From Burkholderiales bacterium (lineage in GTDB: Bacteria; Pseudomonadota; Gammaproteobacteria; Burkholderiales; Burkholderiaceae_B), in assembly GCA_027484315.1 (NCBI GenBank), contig JAIXTE010000101.1, positions 1 through 58,750 of the forward strand: a stretch of 58,750 bases of DNA, read 5' to 3'. This document shows positions 20,375 through 31,616 of this stretch, piece after piece; position 1 is the first letter of the stretch, and each line of letters opens with the position of its first letter. The notes under the pieces were generated by a model. The model saw only the letters and a program-made list of their open reading frames with translations, did no database searches and was not told where the DNA came from. The position numbers and the translations under genes are program-made.

Positions 20375-21019
20375 ATGGCGTGGAATCACGATCAGATGGC
20401 GGCACGTGCCGCGCAGGAATTGCAAGACGGTTTTTATGTGAATTTGGGCATTGGTTTGCCCACCTTGGTGAGCAACCACATTCCTGACGGTATGGATGTG
20501 ATGTTGCAAAGCGAGAACGGCTTGCTGGGAATCGGCCCGTTTCCGACCGAGGAGCAGGTGGATGCCGACCTGATCAATGCAGGCAAACAAACTGTGACTA
20601 CATTGGCCGGCTCTGCCTTTTTTTCCAGTTCGGAATCCTTTGCGATGATACGCGGCGGGCACATCAACTTGGCTATTTTAGGTGCGATGCAGGTGAGCCA
20701 GAAGGGCGACTTGGCCAACTGGATGATTCCAGGCAAGCTGGTGAAGGGCATGGGCGGCGCCATGGACCTGGTGGCTGGCGTATCCCGGGTGATTGTGTTG
20801 ATGGAACACGTGGCGCGCAAAAAAGACGGTACAACTGACCTGAAAATACTGCCCGAATGCACTTTGCCCCTGACTGGCAAGGCCGTGGTTAACCGCATCA
20901 TCACTGACTTGGCGGTCATGGACGTCACCAACGCAGGCTTGAAGGTGCTTGAAATTGCACCCGGTGTAAGCAGGGAAGAACTGCAGGAAAAAACCGGCTG
21001 TGAACTGGTGTTTGGTTAA
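20375..21019 (+). CDS. scoB: 3-oxoacid CoA-transferase subunit B
   Basis: Beta subunit of the same CoA-transferase, carrying the catalytic glutamate that forms the acyl-CoA thioester intermediate. The 214-residue protein has the signature [14 protein letters not shown], in which the glutamate of SENG is the active-site residue, preceded by [18 protein letters not shown] and followed by [23 protein letters not shown]. Length and motifs are complete. The end of the gene is part of a perfect 11-bp tandem duplication. pyrG follows after 109 nt with its own promoter-like region. Confidence 0.93.
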   Translation: MAWNHDQMAARAAQELQDGFYVNLGIGLPTLVSNHIPDGMDVMLQSENGLLGIGPFPTEEQVDADLINAGKQTVTTLAGSAFFSSSESFAMIRGGHINLAILGAMQVSQKGDLANWMIPGKLVKGMGGAMDLVAGVSRVIVLMEHVARKKDGTTDLKILPECTLPLTGKAVVNRIITDLAVMDVTNAGLKVLEIAPGVSREELQEKTGCELVFG

Positions 21020-21030
21020 TGTTTGGTTAA
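21009..21030 (+). repeat. Perfect 11-bp tandem repeat over the scoB stop codon
   Basis: TGTTTGGTTAA occurs twice head to tail (21009-21019 and 21020-21030); the first copy encodes the end of ScoB and its stop codon. It looks like a small slippage duplication and supplies a second TAA after the gene, in another frame. Confidence 0.85.
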
Positions 21031-21045
21031 GTTCGCTGGCATGGA

Positions 21046-22775
<1,730 letters not shown>

Positions 22776-22800
22776 GCTGGATCTAACAGGAGAACATCAT

Positions 22801-23658
22801 ATGAAACTTTGCAATTTTGAAGTGGGTCTGGACAAACCGTTTTTCTTGATCGCAGGTCCCTGCGTGATCGAGAGTGAACAGATGGCCATGGACACCGCCG
22901 GGCAACTCAAGGAAATTTGTGAGTCGCTGGGCGTGCCATTCATTTATAAAAGCTCGTATGACAAGGCCAACCGCAGTTCTGGAAAAAGCTTCCGTGGCCT
23001 GGGTATGGAAAAGGGTCTGGATATTCTGGCCAATGTCAAAAAAACCTTGAACGTCAATATTTTGACTGACGTGCACGCCATTGAAGAAATTGGTGCGGTG
23101 GCCAGCGTGGTTGATGTGCTTCAAACGCCAGCCTTCCTGTGTCGCCAAACTGACTTTATCGAAGCGGTGGCCACATGTGGCAAACCCGTGAACATCAAGA
23201 AAGGCCAGTTTCTAGCCCCGGGTGACATGGTGAACGTGGTGGACAAGGCCCGTGCAGCATCCATCGATGCGGGCGGTGATGGCAAGAACATCATGGTCTG
23301 CGAGCGCGGTGTCAGCTTTGGTTACAACAACCTGGTGTCTGACATGCGCAGCCTTGCTATTATGCGAAACACGGGTTGCCCAGTGGTTTTTGATGCCACG
23401 CACAGTGTTCAGTTGCCGGGCGGGCAGGGTACAGTGTCAGGCGGCCAGCGAGAATTTGTGCCCGTGTTGGCACGGGCTGCCGTGGCTGTGGGTATTTCAG
23501 GTTTGTTCATGGAAAGCCATCCTGACCCGGCCAAGGCCATGTCAGATGGCCCCAATGCGTGGCCTTTGCCGCGTATGAAAGCGCTGTTGACCACTTTGCA
23601 AGCACTGGACCGGTTGGTGAAATCAGCCCCATTGGCTGAAACCGACTTGATGCGGTAA
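22801..23658 (+). CDS. kdsA: 3-deoxy-8-phosphooctulonate (KDO-8-phosphate) synthase
   Basis: Condenses phosphoenolpyruvate with arabinose 5-phosphate to make KDO 8-phosphate for lipopolysaccharide. The 285-residue TIM-barrel protein shows [23 protein letters not shown], the [10 protein letters not shown] region, [12 protein letters not shown] and [13 protein letters not shown]. The segment VDKAR lacks the metal-ligand cysteine of metal-dependent KdsA, and [17 protein letters not shown] fits the common enterobacterial-type enzyme. AGGAG precedes the ATG by 8 nt. It is placed between pyrG and eno, which makes its substrate phosphoenolpyruvate. Confidence 0.97.
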   Translation: MKLCNFEVGLDKPFFLIAGPCVIESEQMAMDTAGQLKEICESLGVPFIYKSSYDKANRSSGKSFRGLGMEKGLDILANVKKTLNVNILTDVHAIEEIGAVASVVDVLQTPAFLCRQTDFIEAVATCGKPVNIKKGQFLAPGDMVNVVDKARAASIDAGGDGKNIMVCERGVSFGYNNLVSDMRSLAIMRNTGCPVVFDATHSVQLPGGQGTVSGGQREFVPVLARAAVAVGISGLFMESHPDPAKAMSDGPNAWPLPRMKALLTTLQALDRLVKSAPLAETDLMR

Positions 23659-23685
23659 GCAAGTCGAACAGAAACAAGAATTTAA

Positions 23686-24987
<1,302 letters not shown>

Positions 24988-25006
24988 TCGGCACCAATCA
25001 AAGGCG

Positions 25007-25030
25007 GCCCCGCTTCTGCGGGGCTTTCTT
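25007..25030 (+). terminator. Intrinsic terminator between eno and ftsB
   Basis: The stem GCCCCGC / GCGGGGC (25007-25013 with 25018-25024) has a TTCT loop and is followed by TTTCTT. It ends only 4 nt before the ftsB ATG, so any transcript reading into ftsB carries this hairpin against its start codon. Confidence 0.85.
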
Positions 25031-25034
25031 GTAT

Positions 25035-25361
25035 ATGAACCCCAGGCTGATCTCGATCGTTCTTTTTGCCCTGCTGCTTTTGCTTCAATACCCCCTGTGG
25101 TTTGGCAAAGGCGGGATGTTGCGCGTCAATGATTTGCAGCAGCAGCTGGATGAGCAAAAGCAGGTCAATGAGGGATTGCGACTTCGCAATCAGCAACTTG
25201 AAGGGGACGTGCGAAGTTTGACCGAAGGTGTTGAAGCGATTGAAGAGCGTGCCCGCAATGACTTTGGCATGATCAAGAAAGACGAGGTGTTCATTCAGTT
25301 GATCGAGCCACGTGCTGAATCCGCCAGCACGATTAGCCCCAAACCGTCTGCTCCCCAATAA
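25035..25361 (+). CDS. ftsB: Cell division protein FtsB
   Basis: Bitopic inner-membrane protein of the FtsQLB complex, needed for septal peptidoglycan synthesis. The 108-residue product has a short N-terminus, one transmembrane helix (about residues 5-20), WFGKGGMLRVNDL, then a heptad-like coiled coil (about residues 32-70) and the conserved ERARNDFGMIKKDEVF region. The tail is polar. ATG at 25035 is used; an in-frame TTG lies 6 nt upstream. There is no clear Shine-Dalgarno sequence and the eno terminator touches the start. Gene order eno-ftsB is widely conserved. Confidence 0.93.
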   Translation: MNPRLISIVLFALLLLLQYPLWFGKGGMLRVNDLQQQLDEQKQVNEGLRLRNQQLEGDVRSLTEGVEAIEERARNDFGMIKKDEVFIQLIEPRAESASTISPKPSAPQ

Positions 25362-25364
25362 CAG

Positions 25365-25405
25365 GGAGACTGCGCAGCTTTGGATTTATTCCCAAGCTGC
25401 TCTCC
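25365..25405. terminator. Long palindromic hairpin between convergent ftsB and hslO
   Basis: Two stem parts, GGAGA/TCTCC (25365-25369 with 25101-style partner 25401-25405) and GCAGCTT/AAGCTGC (25374-25380 with 25394-25400), are joined by a 4-nt bulge on the left side and have a 13-nt loop. No T-run follows on either strand. It fills the 50-nt space between the two stop codons; a role in ending or protecting both transcripts is inferred. Confidence 0.5.
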
Positions 25406-25411
25406 GATTGA

Positions 25412-26335
25412 TCAATGCAAAGTGGGTGGACCTGATTCGGGCGGGGTTGTCGAAGTGTCGCTGAACAGCTCGTCGCACTCGTCGCGGGTGAATGAATAAT
25501 TCGCATTGCAAAAATCGCATTGAATTTCTACTGTCGGGTTTTCAGACAACGCATCATTCAATTCTGTTTGCCCCAGGGATACCAGCATTCTGCTGACCTT
25601 GTCGCGTGAGCAAGTGCATTCGAAATGCACAGGCCGTTCGGCCAGTCCACTTGGGTCTTCTTCCCAGAACAATCGGCGTGCCAGTTCATCGGTGTCAGTG
25701 GCGAGGTGCTCATCGCTTTGCACCGTGCCCACCAGGGCTTTCAGCCGGTCCCAACCATCGGCATCAAATTCACGGGTGGACACCACGCCGCCGTGTTGTG
25801 GCATTTGCTGCAGCATCAGACCTGCTGCGGTTGTTGAATCCGCATTTAAAACCAGGTGTGTTTCAAGCTGTTCGCTGCTGTGCATGTAGGCTTCCAGCGA
25901 ATCAGCCACTGTGTGGCCTGCCAAGGGCACAATGCCTTGATAGGGCGCTTGCCCAGGTAGCCTGTTGCGCGGGTCAAGAATAATGGCGCAAATGCCTTTT
26001 CCGCTGGCATTGACCAGATCCTTGAACGTACTGTTGTCCGCAATGACCGCGTTTTCCGCGAGTTTTACGGTGGCCCGCAAGCCCAGGCGGCTGTTGCATT
26101 CTGCCACCAGCAAACGAATGGGGCCATCACCCTGAATCTGAATGATCAGGGAGCCTTCGAACTTCAATGACGCAGACAACATGGCGCTCGCTGCCACCAG
26201 TTCCCCCAATACCTTTTGCACGGCGGTGGGGTAGCTGTTGTTGCTGACCACCCGTTGCCATGCGTCGGTGAGTTGTACCAAGTGGGCGCGGCAGCTGGAT
26301 TGATCAAAAATCAGGGTGCGTAATGTGTCTGTCAT
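25412..26335 (-). CDS. hslO: Redox-regulated chaperone Hsp33
   Basis: Cytosolic holdase that is activated when oxidants release zinc from its C-terminal cysteine cluster. The 307-residue protein has the N-terminal Hsp33 fold (AECNSRLGLRATVKLAENA, GVVPLAGHTVADSLEAYM-like segment around IVPLAGHT) and near the C-terminus the redox switch with CTCSRDK (residues about 239-245) and CDFCNANYSF, which together make the CxC...CxxC zinc site. It is the second gene of a minus-strand pair, 12 nt after the gamma-carbonic-anhydrase-like gene, with no obvious ribosome-binding site of its own. Confidence 0.96.
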   Translation of the reverse strand: MTDTLRTLIFDQSSCRAHLVQLTDAWQRVVSNNSYPTAVQKVLGELVAASAMLSASLKFEGSLIIQIQGDGPIRLLVAECNSRLGLRATVKLAENAVIADNSTFKDLVNASGKGICAIILDPRNRLPGQAPYQGIVPLAGHTVADSLEAYMHSSEQLETHLVLNADSTTAAGLMLQQMPQHGGVVSTREFDADGWDRLKALVGTVQSDEHLATDTDELARRLFWEEDPSGLAERPVHFECTCSRDKVSRMLVSLGQTELNDALSENPTVEIQCDFCNANYSFTRDECDELFSDTSTTPPESGPPTLH

Positions 26336-26347
26336 GGGTACAAAATG

Positions 26348-26872
26348 TTAGTCGTCAATTTTTTCAAGCGTGTCCTTGAACAGCTTGGCTTTTTGCACAT
26401 AGAAAGCAGCGCCGATCAGGCGCGCCACTTCCTCGTCATTCAAGGTGCGGATGACTTTGCCAGGCGACCCCACTACCAGCGAGCGGTCAGGAATTTCCTT
26501 GCCCTCGGTGATCAGTGCGCCGGCGCCGATGATACAGTTTTTTCCGATCTTCGCACCGTTCAGTACCACAGACCGTATGCCAATCAGACTGCCTTCGCCA
26601 ATAGTGCAACCATGCAGGCAGGCTTGGTGGCCCACGGTGACATTCTTGCCCACCACCATGGGGTAGCCAATGTCGGTGTGCAACACGGCACCTTCCTGCA
26701 CATTGCTCCCTTCCATGATGTGAATCAGCTCGTTGTCGCCCCGAATGGCGGCAAAGTCCCACACCGATGTGTTCTCGTCCAGTTGCACTTTGCCAATGAT
26801 GCTGGACATCTCCGCCACATAGGCGCTGGGGTGAACGGTGGGCGCTTGCCCGTTGATTTTGTACTTCGCCAT
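26348..26872 (-). CDS. Gamma-carbonic-anhydrase-like hexapeptide-repeat protein (YrdA/PaaY type)
   Basis: A 174-residue left-handed beta-helix protein made of hexapeptide repeats (for example IIGKVQLDENTSVWDFAAIRGD broken over several turns). Three zinc-ligand histidines of the gamma carbonic anhydrase class are visible in GAVLHTDIG and VGHQACLHG. The family trimerises, with metal sites between subunits; whether this member hydrates CO2 or acts on a thioester is not readable. AGGAG lies 7 nt before the ATG. It forms a minus-strand operon with hslO and is divergent from the DUF455 gene. Confidence 0.9.
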   Translation of the reverse strand: MAKYKINGQAPTVHPSAYVAEMSSIIGKVQLDENTSVWDFAAIRGDNELIHIMEGSNVQEGAVLHTDIGYPMVVGKNVTVGHQACLHGCTIGEGSLIGIRSVVLNGAKIGKNCIIGAGALITEGKEIPDRSLVVGSPGKVIRTLNDEEVARLIGAAFYVQKAKLFKDTLEKIDD

Positions 26873-26922
26873 ATTCGTCTCCTGTTTTCAAGTATGCCTT
26901 TGGCTGTTTGGCTTAAAATAAC

Positions 26923-27759
26923 ATGCATCGAAGCTTTCGCAGTGTAGCCATGGGCAGTGAACAGGAACTTACGTTAAGGCGGGCTGCATTGCAGGCGCTG
27001 GAATGTGCAAATGCGCTTGAAAAAGTTCAGCTTGTACATGCCATTGAAGCGGGCTTGCCTTTGGGTGAAAGGGATGTTCTGCATTCGACAGTGGGGCGCC
27101 CCCAGCAGCCCGAGCTGGTGCACCCGTCACGCGTACCCACCCGCAAGTTGGCCCATCCGGAAGGGCGGGGCATCTTGCTGCATTCCCTGGCGCACATTGA
27201 ATTCAATGCCATCAACCTGGCGCTGGATTTGCTGGTGCGTTTTCCTGACATGCCCCCGCAGTTTTACGCCGACTGGCTTAAAGTGGCCAAGGAAGAAGCC
27301 TACCACCACACCTTGCTGTGCAGTCGCCTGGACGCACTGGGGTTGAGCTACGGCCATTACCTGGCCCATGATGGGTTGTGGCAAATGGCCGAAAAAACCA
27401 AGGGCAGTTTGCTGGCCCGCTTGGCCTTGGTACCCCGTTTGCTGGAGGCGCGTGGGCTGGATGTGTCGCCTGCCATTCGTGAAAAACTGGCTGCGGTGGG
27501 TGACACGGAAAGTGCGGAAGTATTGGACATCATTTTGCGTGACGAAATTGGCCATGTGGCCATTGGCAACCGCTGGTTCAATGAAATATGCCACAATGAA
27601 TCACGCGACCCGATTGAAGCATTCGAGACTTGTTTGCGCGAATACACCGCACCACAACCTCGATCGCCTTTCAATTTCAAGGCCCGCGCGCAGGCTGGTT
27701 TTTCAGAAGAAGAATTGGCCTGGTTGATGCAAGTTGAATTGGAGCAGTCTGCCCAATAA
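26923..27759 (+). CDS. DUF455 family ferritin-like protein
   Basis: A 278-residue, mostly helical protein with carboxylate and histidine residues arranged as in di-iron ferritin-like proteins: SLAHIEFNAINLALD, AKEEAYHHTLLCSRL and LRDEIGHVAIGNRWF. The family is DUF455; no specific reaction is established, though some relatives act as monooxygenase-like proteins. Two starts are possible, ATG at 26923 and ATG at 26950 (GSEQELTLRRAAL), neither with a good ribosome-binding site; the second agrees better with the usual N-terminus. First gene of a long plus-strand run. Confidence 0.85.
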   Translation: MHRSFRSVAMGSEQELTLRRAALQALECANALEKVQLVHAIEAGLPLGERDVLHSTVGRPQQPELVHPSRVPTRKLAHPEGRGILLHSLAHIEFNAINLALDLLVRFPDMPPQFYADWLKVAKEEAYHHTLLCSRLDALGLSYGHYLAHDGLWQMAEKTKGSLLARLALVPRLLEARGLDVSPAIREKLAAVGDTESAEVLDIILRDEIGHVAIGNRWFNEICHNESRDPIEAFETCLREYTAPQPRSPFNFKARAQAGFSEEELAWLMQVELEQSAQ

Positions 27760-27774
27760 GCAGGCCGCAAAAGC

Positions 27775-28659
27775 ATGAGTACAGCAGCACATCTTGATTG
27801 GAGCGATCCGCACCTCATTAACGCGGATTTGCACTGTCATTCCACCACGTCCGACGGAACCCTTTCCCCTGAGGAGCTGGCTGCGCGCGCAGCAGCCAAT
27901 GGCGTGCAAATCTGGTCCCTGACGGATCACGATGAAGTTGGCGGCCTGGCCCGCGCGGCCAAAGCGGCTGCCGAGCACAACATGATTTTCGTGCCCGGTG
28001 TGGAAATTTCCGTCACATGGTCTGCAGTCACCCTGCACATTGTGGGCCTGAATGTGGATTACGTGGATTCGCCTTTGTCCAAGGGGCTGGCCAGTGTGCG
28101 CAGCGGCCGCACCGAGCGTGCGAAGGAAATGTCGCGCCAGCTTGAAAAGGCAGGCATTGAAGGGGTTTACGAAGGGGCGCTGAAATATGTGGGCAATCCG
28201 GACCTGATCAGCCGTACCCACTTTGCCCGTTGCCTTGTTGAGCGCAAAGTATGCGTGGACATTCGGGATGTGTTTGAGCGTTTCCTCACCCCCGGTAAGC
28301 CGGGCTATGTGCCGCATGAATGGGCCAGCCTGAAGCAGGCCGTGGAGTGGATTCTGGATTCCAACGGATTGCCTGTGATTGCCCACCCGGGACGCTACGA
28401 TTTGAAGCCCATGCAGATGGATGAACTGGTTGAACAGTTTGTCAAGCTCGGTGGGGTAGGAATTGAAGTGGTTACCGGTAGCCACACCACGGACCAATAT
28501 GCCACCTACGCGCGCAAATCTGTACGCTGCGGGTTGAAGGCATCACGGGGTTCGGATTTTCATGGCCCCAACGAATCAAGGGTTAATTTGGGTGAATTGC
28601 CCCGTCTGCCAGACGGTTGCGTGCCAATCTGGGATAATTGGGGCAAGTTGTTCAGTTAA
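27775..28659 (+). CDS. rnm: PHP-domain 3',5'-nucleoside bisphosphate phosphatase / RNase AM (YciV type)
   Basis: A 294-residue PHP phosphoesterase. The metal-binding residues are in place: DLHCHSTTSDGTL near the N-terminus, LTDHDEVGG, PGVEIS, the central HFARCL, PVIAHPGRY, and the final GSDFHGPNE. In E. coli the orthologous YciV hydrolyses 3',5'-nucleoside bisphosphates and trims 5' ends of rRNA; the assignment here is by family. It sits between the DUF455 gene (15 nt) and yciO (11 nt), and the rnm-yciO neighbourhood is also found in enterobacteria. Confidence 0.9.
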   Translation: MSTAAHLDWSDPHLINADLHCHSTTSDGTLSPEELAARAAANGVQIWSLTDHDEVGGLARAAKAAAEHNMIFVPGVEISVTWSAVTLHIVGLNVDYVDSPLSKGLASVRSGRTERAKEMSRQLEKAGIEGVYEGALKYVGNPDLISRTHFARCLVERKVCVDIRDVFERFLTPGKPGYVPHEWASLKQAVEWILDSNGLPVIAHPGRYDLKPMQMDELVEQFVKLGGVGIEVVTGSHTTDQYATYARKSVRCGLKASRGSDFHGPNESRVNLGELPRLPDGCVPIWDNWGKLFS

Positions 28660-28670
28660 CAGGATTCCCA

Positions 28671-29327
28671 TTGCCCCAGTTATTCAACGTACACCCTGAA
28701 AATCCGCAAGCCCGTTTGTGCAAACAGGCGGCAGACCTCATTAATGGGGGTGGAATTGCCGCCATTCCCACTGACAGCTGCTATGCCTTGGTGTGTCACA
28801 TGGATGACAAAAACGCGGTGGAAAGACTGCGCAGGCTCAAGGGTATTTCAGAGAAGCAGCACTTGGCCCTGCTGTGCAAGGATTTGAGTGAACTGGGCAG
28901 CTATGCCAAGGTCAACAACGTGCAATACAGGTTGTTGAAATCCGTGTTTCCTGGCCCTTATACCTTCATTCTGGAAGCCACCAAGGAAGTGCCGAAACGC
29001 CTGTCCCATCCTTCCAAGAAATCCATTGGTTTGCGCGTACCTGCCCATGCAGTGGTTCAGGCCATTCTCGAGCACACGGATGGTGCCCTGATCGCCACTA
29101 CCCTTCAGATGCCCGGCATGGAAGAGCCTGCGCGCAGTGGCTGGGAAGCTCAAGAGGCAGTTGGCAATGATGTTGACCTGATTGTCGATGATGGCGAATA
29201 CTGCGGCGCTTTTCCCACCACCGTGATTGACTGGACTGGCGAGGACCCCGTAGTGGTCCGCGTCGGGGCTGGTCCGTTGACGGGGTCGCTTGAGCCCGTG
29301 AACATTGAAGAACAGGACGAACTGTAA
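28671..29327 (+). CDS. yciO: YciO/Sua5/YrdC family protein
   Basis: A 218-residue protein of the threonylcarbamoyl-AMP synthase superfamily, YciO branch. I place the start at TTG 28671 because AGGA lies 6 nt before it and the product (PQLFNVHPENPQARL...) starts like YciO; a longer frame would begin inside the upstream gene with no ribosome-binding site. Visible marks are the PTDSCYALVC loop, RRLKGISEKQHLALLC and the KSIGLRVPAH segment. Whether it makes TC-AMP in vivo is uncertain for this branch. It overlaps the next gene by 1 nt (TAATG). Confidence 0.88.
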   Translation: MPQLFNVHPENPQARLCKQAADLINGGGIAAIPTDSCYALVCHMDDKNAVERLRRLKGISEKQHLALLCKDLSELGSYAKVNNVQYRLLKSVFPGPYTFILEATKEVPKRLSHPSKKSIGLRVPAHAVVQAILEHTDGALIATTLQMPGMEEPARSGWEAQEAVGNDVDLIVDDGEYCGAFPTTVIDWTGEDPVVVRVGAGPLTGSLEPVNIEEQDEL

Positions 29328-29983
29328 TGGATTCAAGCATTATTCAAACCATTGCGGTGTATGCACTGCCGGTGTTGTTTGCCATCACGCTCCATGAGGC
29401 TGCACACGGCTATGTGGCGCGTATGTACGGCGACAAAACCGCCATGTATGCAGGGCGCATTACCTTGAATCCCTTGAAGCACATTGACCCGATTGGAACT
29501 ATTCTGGTGCCAATTGCGATCCTGGTGTCGTCCAGCCTGATGGGCATTGGCGCATTCCTGTTTGGTTGGGCCAAGCCGGTGCCAGTGAATTTTAATAATC
29601 TGAACAATCCCAAGAAAGACATTCGCTATGTGGCCTTTGCTGGGCCTGGCGCGAATTTCGTGATGGCCTTGATGTGGGCGCTCGCATTGAAGCTGCAATT
29701 CGTCACCGGTTTGAATGAGCTCTTCTTTGAAGAAATGGCCAAGGCGGGCATTGTTGTAAACCTGGTGCTGGCTGCGCTGAACCTGCTGCCTATCCTGCCG
29801 CTGGACGGAGGGCGCATTCTGTTCAGCTTGCTGCCCAGTTCTGCAGCGTACAGTTTCAGCAGGACCGAGCCCTATGGCATGATCGTGCTCATCGCATTAT
29901 TGATGCTGGGTATTTTGCCCATGTTCATTCAACCCATCGTGAGTGCCGGGTTGGGCGCATTAACTTTCTTGTTTAACTTTTAA
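29327..29983 (+). CDS. M50 family site-2-type intramembrane metalloprotease
   Basis: A 218-residue multi-helix membrane protein. The zinc motif HEAAH (residues about 23-27, in AITLHEAAHGYVA) and the second conserved motif LNLLPILPLDGGRI (aspartate ligand) are both present, so the site-2 protease core is intact. There is no PDZ domain, unlike RseP, which places it in the short YwhC/SpoIVFB-like group; substrates are unknown. It starts at an ATG overlapping the yciO stop by 1 nt and ends 6 nt before trpS. Confidence 0.88.
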   Translation: MDSSIIQTIAVYALPVLFAITLHEAAHGYVARMYGDKTAMYAGRITLNPLKHIDPIGTILVPIAILVSSSLMGIGAFLFGWAKPVPVNFNNLNNPKKDIRYVAFAGPGANFVMALMWALALKLQFVTGLNELFFEEMAKAGIVVNLVLAALNLLPILPLDGGRILFSLLPSSAAYSFSRTEPYGMIVLIALLMLGILPMFIQPIVSAGLGALTFLFNF

Positions 29984-29989
29984 ATCACC

Positions 29990-31027
29990 ATGTTTCCTGA
30001 ACGCGTATTGTCGGGCATGCGCCCCACCGGTTTGTTGCACCTTGGCCATTATCATGGTGTGTTGAAGAACTGGGTGAAACTCCAGAACGAGTTTCCCTGC
30101 CTGTTCTTTGTGGCCGACTGGCATGCGCTGACCACGCACTACGAAACCCCTGAAGTGATCAAGGAAAGCGTGTGGGACATGGTGATCGACTGGCTGGCTG
30201 CCGGAGTGGATCCCGAGAAGGCAACCCTGTTCATTCAGTCCAAGGTGCCGGAACATGCCGAGCTGCATTTGCTGCTGTCCATGAATACCCCCTTGAGCTG
30301 GCTTGAACGTGTGCCCACTTACAAGGACCAGCAGGAAAAGCTGGGCGACAAAGACCTGGGCACCTACGGTTTTCTGGGTTATCCGCTCTTGCAGTCGGCC
30401 GATATCCTGATTTACCGCGCCACACAGGTGCCTGTGGGTGAAGACCAGGTTCCACACATTGAGTTGACGCGTGAAATTGCGCGTCGATTCAATCACTTTT
30501 ACAGCCGTGAAAAATTGCTGGATGCCAAGGGTGCCGAGATTGGGCGCAAGCCGATTCTGCTTGAGCCCAAAGCGCTGTTGACGGAAGCCAGCAAGATGCC
30601 GGGCCTTGATGGCATGAAAATGTCCAAGAGCTATCAAAACACCCTGGCCCTGCGCGAAACACCGGAAAACATTTCCCAGAAAGTGCGCAAGATGCCCACA
30701 GACCCTGCACGCGTGCGCCGCACCGATCCGGGTGACCCTGCCAAGTGTCCCGTGTGGCAACTGCACGAAGTCTATTCTGACGACAGCACAAAGCAGTGGG
30801 TACAGGAAGGCTGCAAGTCAGCCGGTATTGGTTGCATTCAATGCAAGGAACCGATCATTGATTCCATTACCCGTGAACTTGCGCCCATGCGTGAACGCGC
30901 AGCCATGTATTCCGATAACCCGGCCTTGGTTCGCAGCATCATCGACCAAGGCTGCGATCGCGCCCGTGCAATGGCCAGCGACACCATGAAAGATGTGCGC
31001 AAGCACATGGGCCTGGATTATGCCTGA
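29990..31027 (+). CDS. trpS: Tryptophanyl-tRNA synthetase, with Fe-S-type cysteine motif
   Basis: Charges tRNA-Trp with tryptophan (class Ic aminoacyl-tRNA synthetase). The 345-residue protein has the HIGH-equivalent in GLLHLGHYHG and the KMSKS loop (residues 210-214, MKMSKSYQN). It also has four cysteines spaced C-x21-C-x6-C-x2-C (Cys253, 275, 282 and 285) in the anticodon-binding part, almost the spacing known to hold a [4Fe-4S] cluster in Thermotoga TrpRS. It sits 6 nt after the M50 protease gene and overlaps the methyltransferase gene by 8 nt. Confidence 0.96.
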   Translation: MFPERVLSGMRPTGLLHLGHYHGVLKNWVKLQNEFPCLFFVADWHALTTHYETPEVIKESVWDMVIDWLAAGVDPEKATLFIQSKVPEHAELHLLLSMNTPLSWLERVPTYKDQQEKLGDKDLGTYGFLGYPLLQSADILIYRATQVPVGEDQVPHIELTREIARRFNHFYSREKLLDAKGAEIGRKPILLEPKALLTEASKMPGLDGMKMSKSYQNTLALRETPENISQKVRKMPTDPARVRRTDPGDPAKCPVWQLHEVYSDDSTKQWVQEGCKSAGIGCIQCKEPIIDSITRELAPMRERAAMYSDNPALVRSIIDQGCDRARAMASDTMKDVRKHMGLDYA

Positions 31028-31616
31028 CATGGTCCACCACCACACCAATCCAGCCATGGCGCCGTCGCCCTGGGTTCGCAGTTGTGTTGAAGGGTTGGTG
31101 GCCACGGGTGCGATCAAACCTGGCCTGCGCGCACTGGACCTGGCCTGCGGCGGGGGGCGTCATGCCCTGTACCTCGCTGGCTTGGGTTACAGCGTGCATG
31201 CGGTGGACAAGAACACGCCCGACACCGAGTGGCCAGCCAATGTGGAATTTGAATGCATGGATCTTGAGCAGCCTGATTGGCCGCTTGCAGGGCAGCGTTA
31301 CGACCTCATCGTGGTAACGAACTACCTGCATCGTCCGCATTTCGAGAACCTTTTGGCCAACTTGAAGTCTGAAAATGCTGTGCTGATTTACGAAACGTTC
31401 ATGGATGGCAATGCGCAGTTTGGCTCGCCAAGAAGCCCGGAATTTCTTCTGAGGCCAAGTGAGCTTCTGGACCGATTGTCTGGACTGAATATCTTGCGAT
31501 TTGAACAAGGGTTGCGGGGCACTACAAGCCCTGCAATGATTCAACGGGCCATAGGCATTACAGGCGCTTGGTCTGAGATACAATTTGGAACAATAACACT
31601 CACTCAAAGGGATTAA
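31020..31616 (+). CDS. Class I SAM-dependent methyltransferase (substrate unknown)
   Basis: A 198-residue protein with the Rossmann-fold SAM-binding motif I ALDLACGGGRHALYLAGLGY (residues about 37-56) and a following acidic VDKN strand. The C-terminal part is short. The small size and the ACGGGRHA form resemble TehB-like methyltransferases, but the substrate is not evident. ATG at 31020 overlaps the trpS stop; ATG at 31029 is an equally possible start. It ends exactly where dapA begins (TAA then ATG), so it is coupled with lysine biosynthesis genes only by position. Confidence 0.8.
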   Translation: MPDMVHHHTNPAMAPSPWVRSCVEGLVATGAIKPGLRALDLACGGGRHALYLAGLGYSVHAVDKNTPDTEWPANVEFECMDLEQPDWPLAGQRYDLIVVTNYLHRPHFENLLANLKSENAVLIYETFMDGNAQFGSPRSPEFLLRPSELLDRLSGLNILRFEQGLRGTTSPAMIQRAIGITGAWSEIQFGTITLTQRD

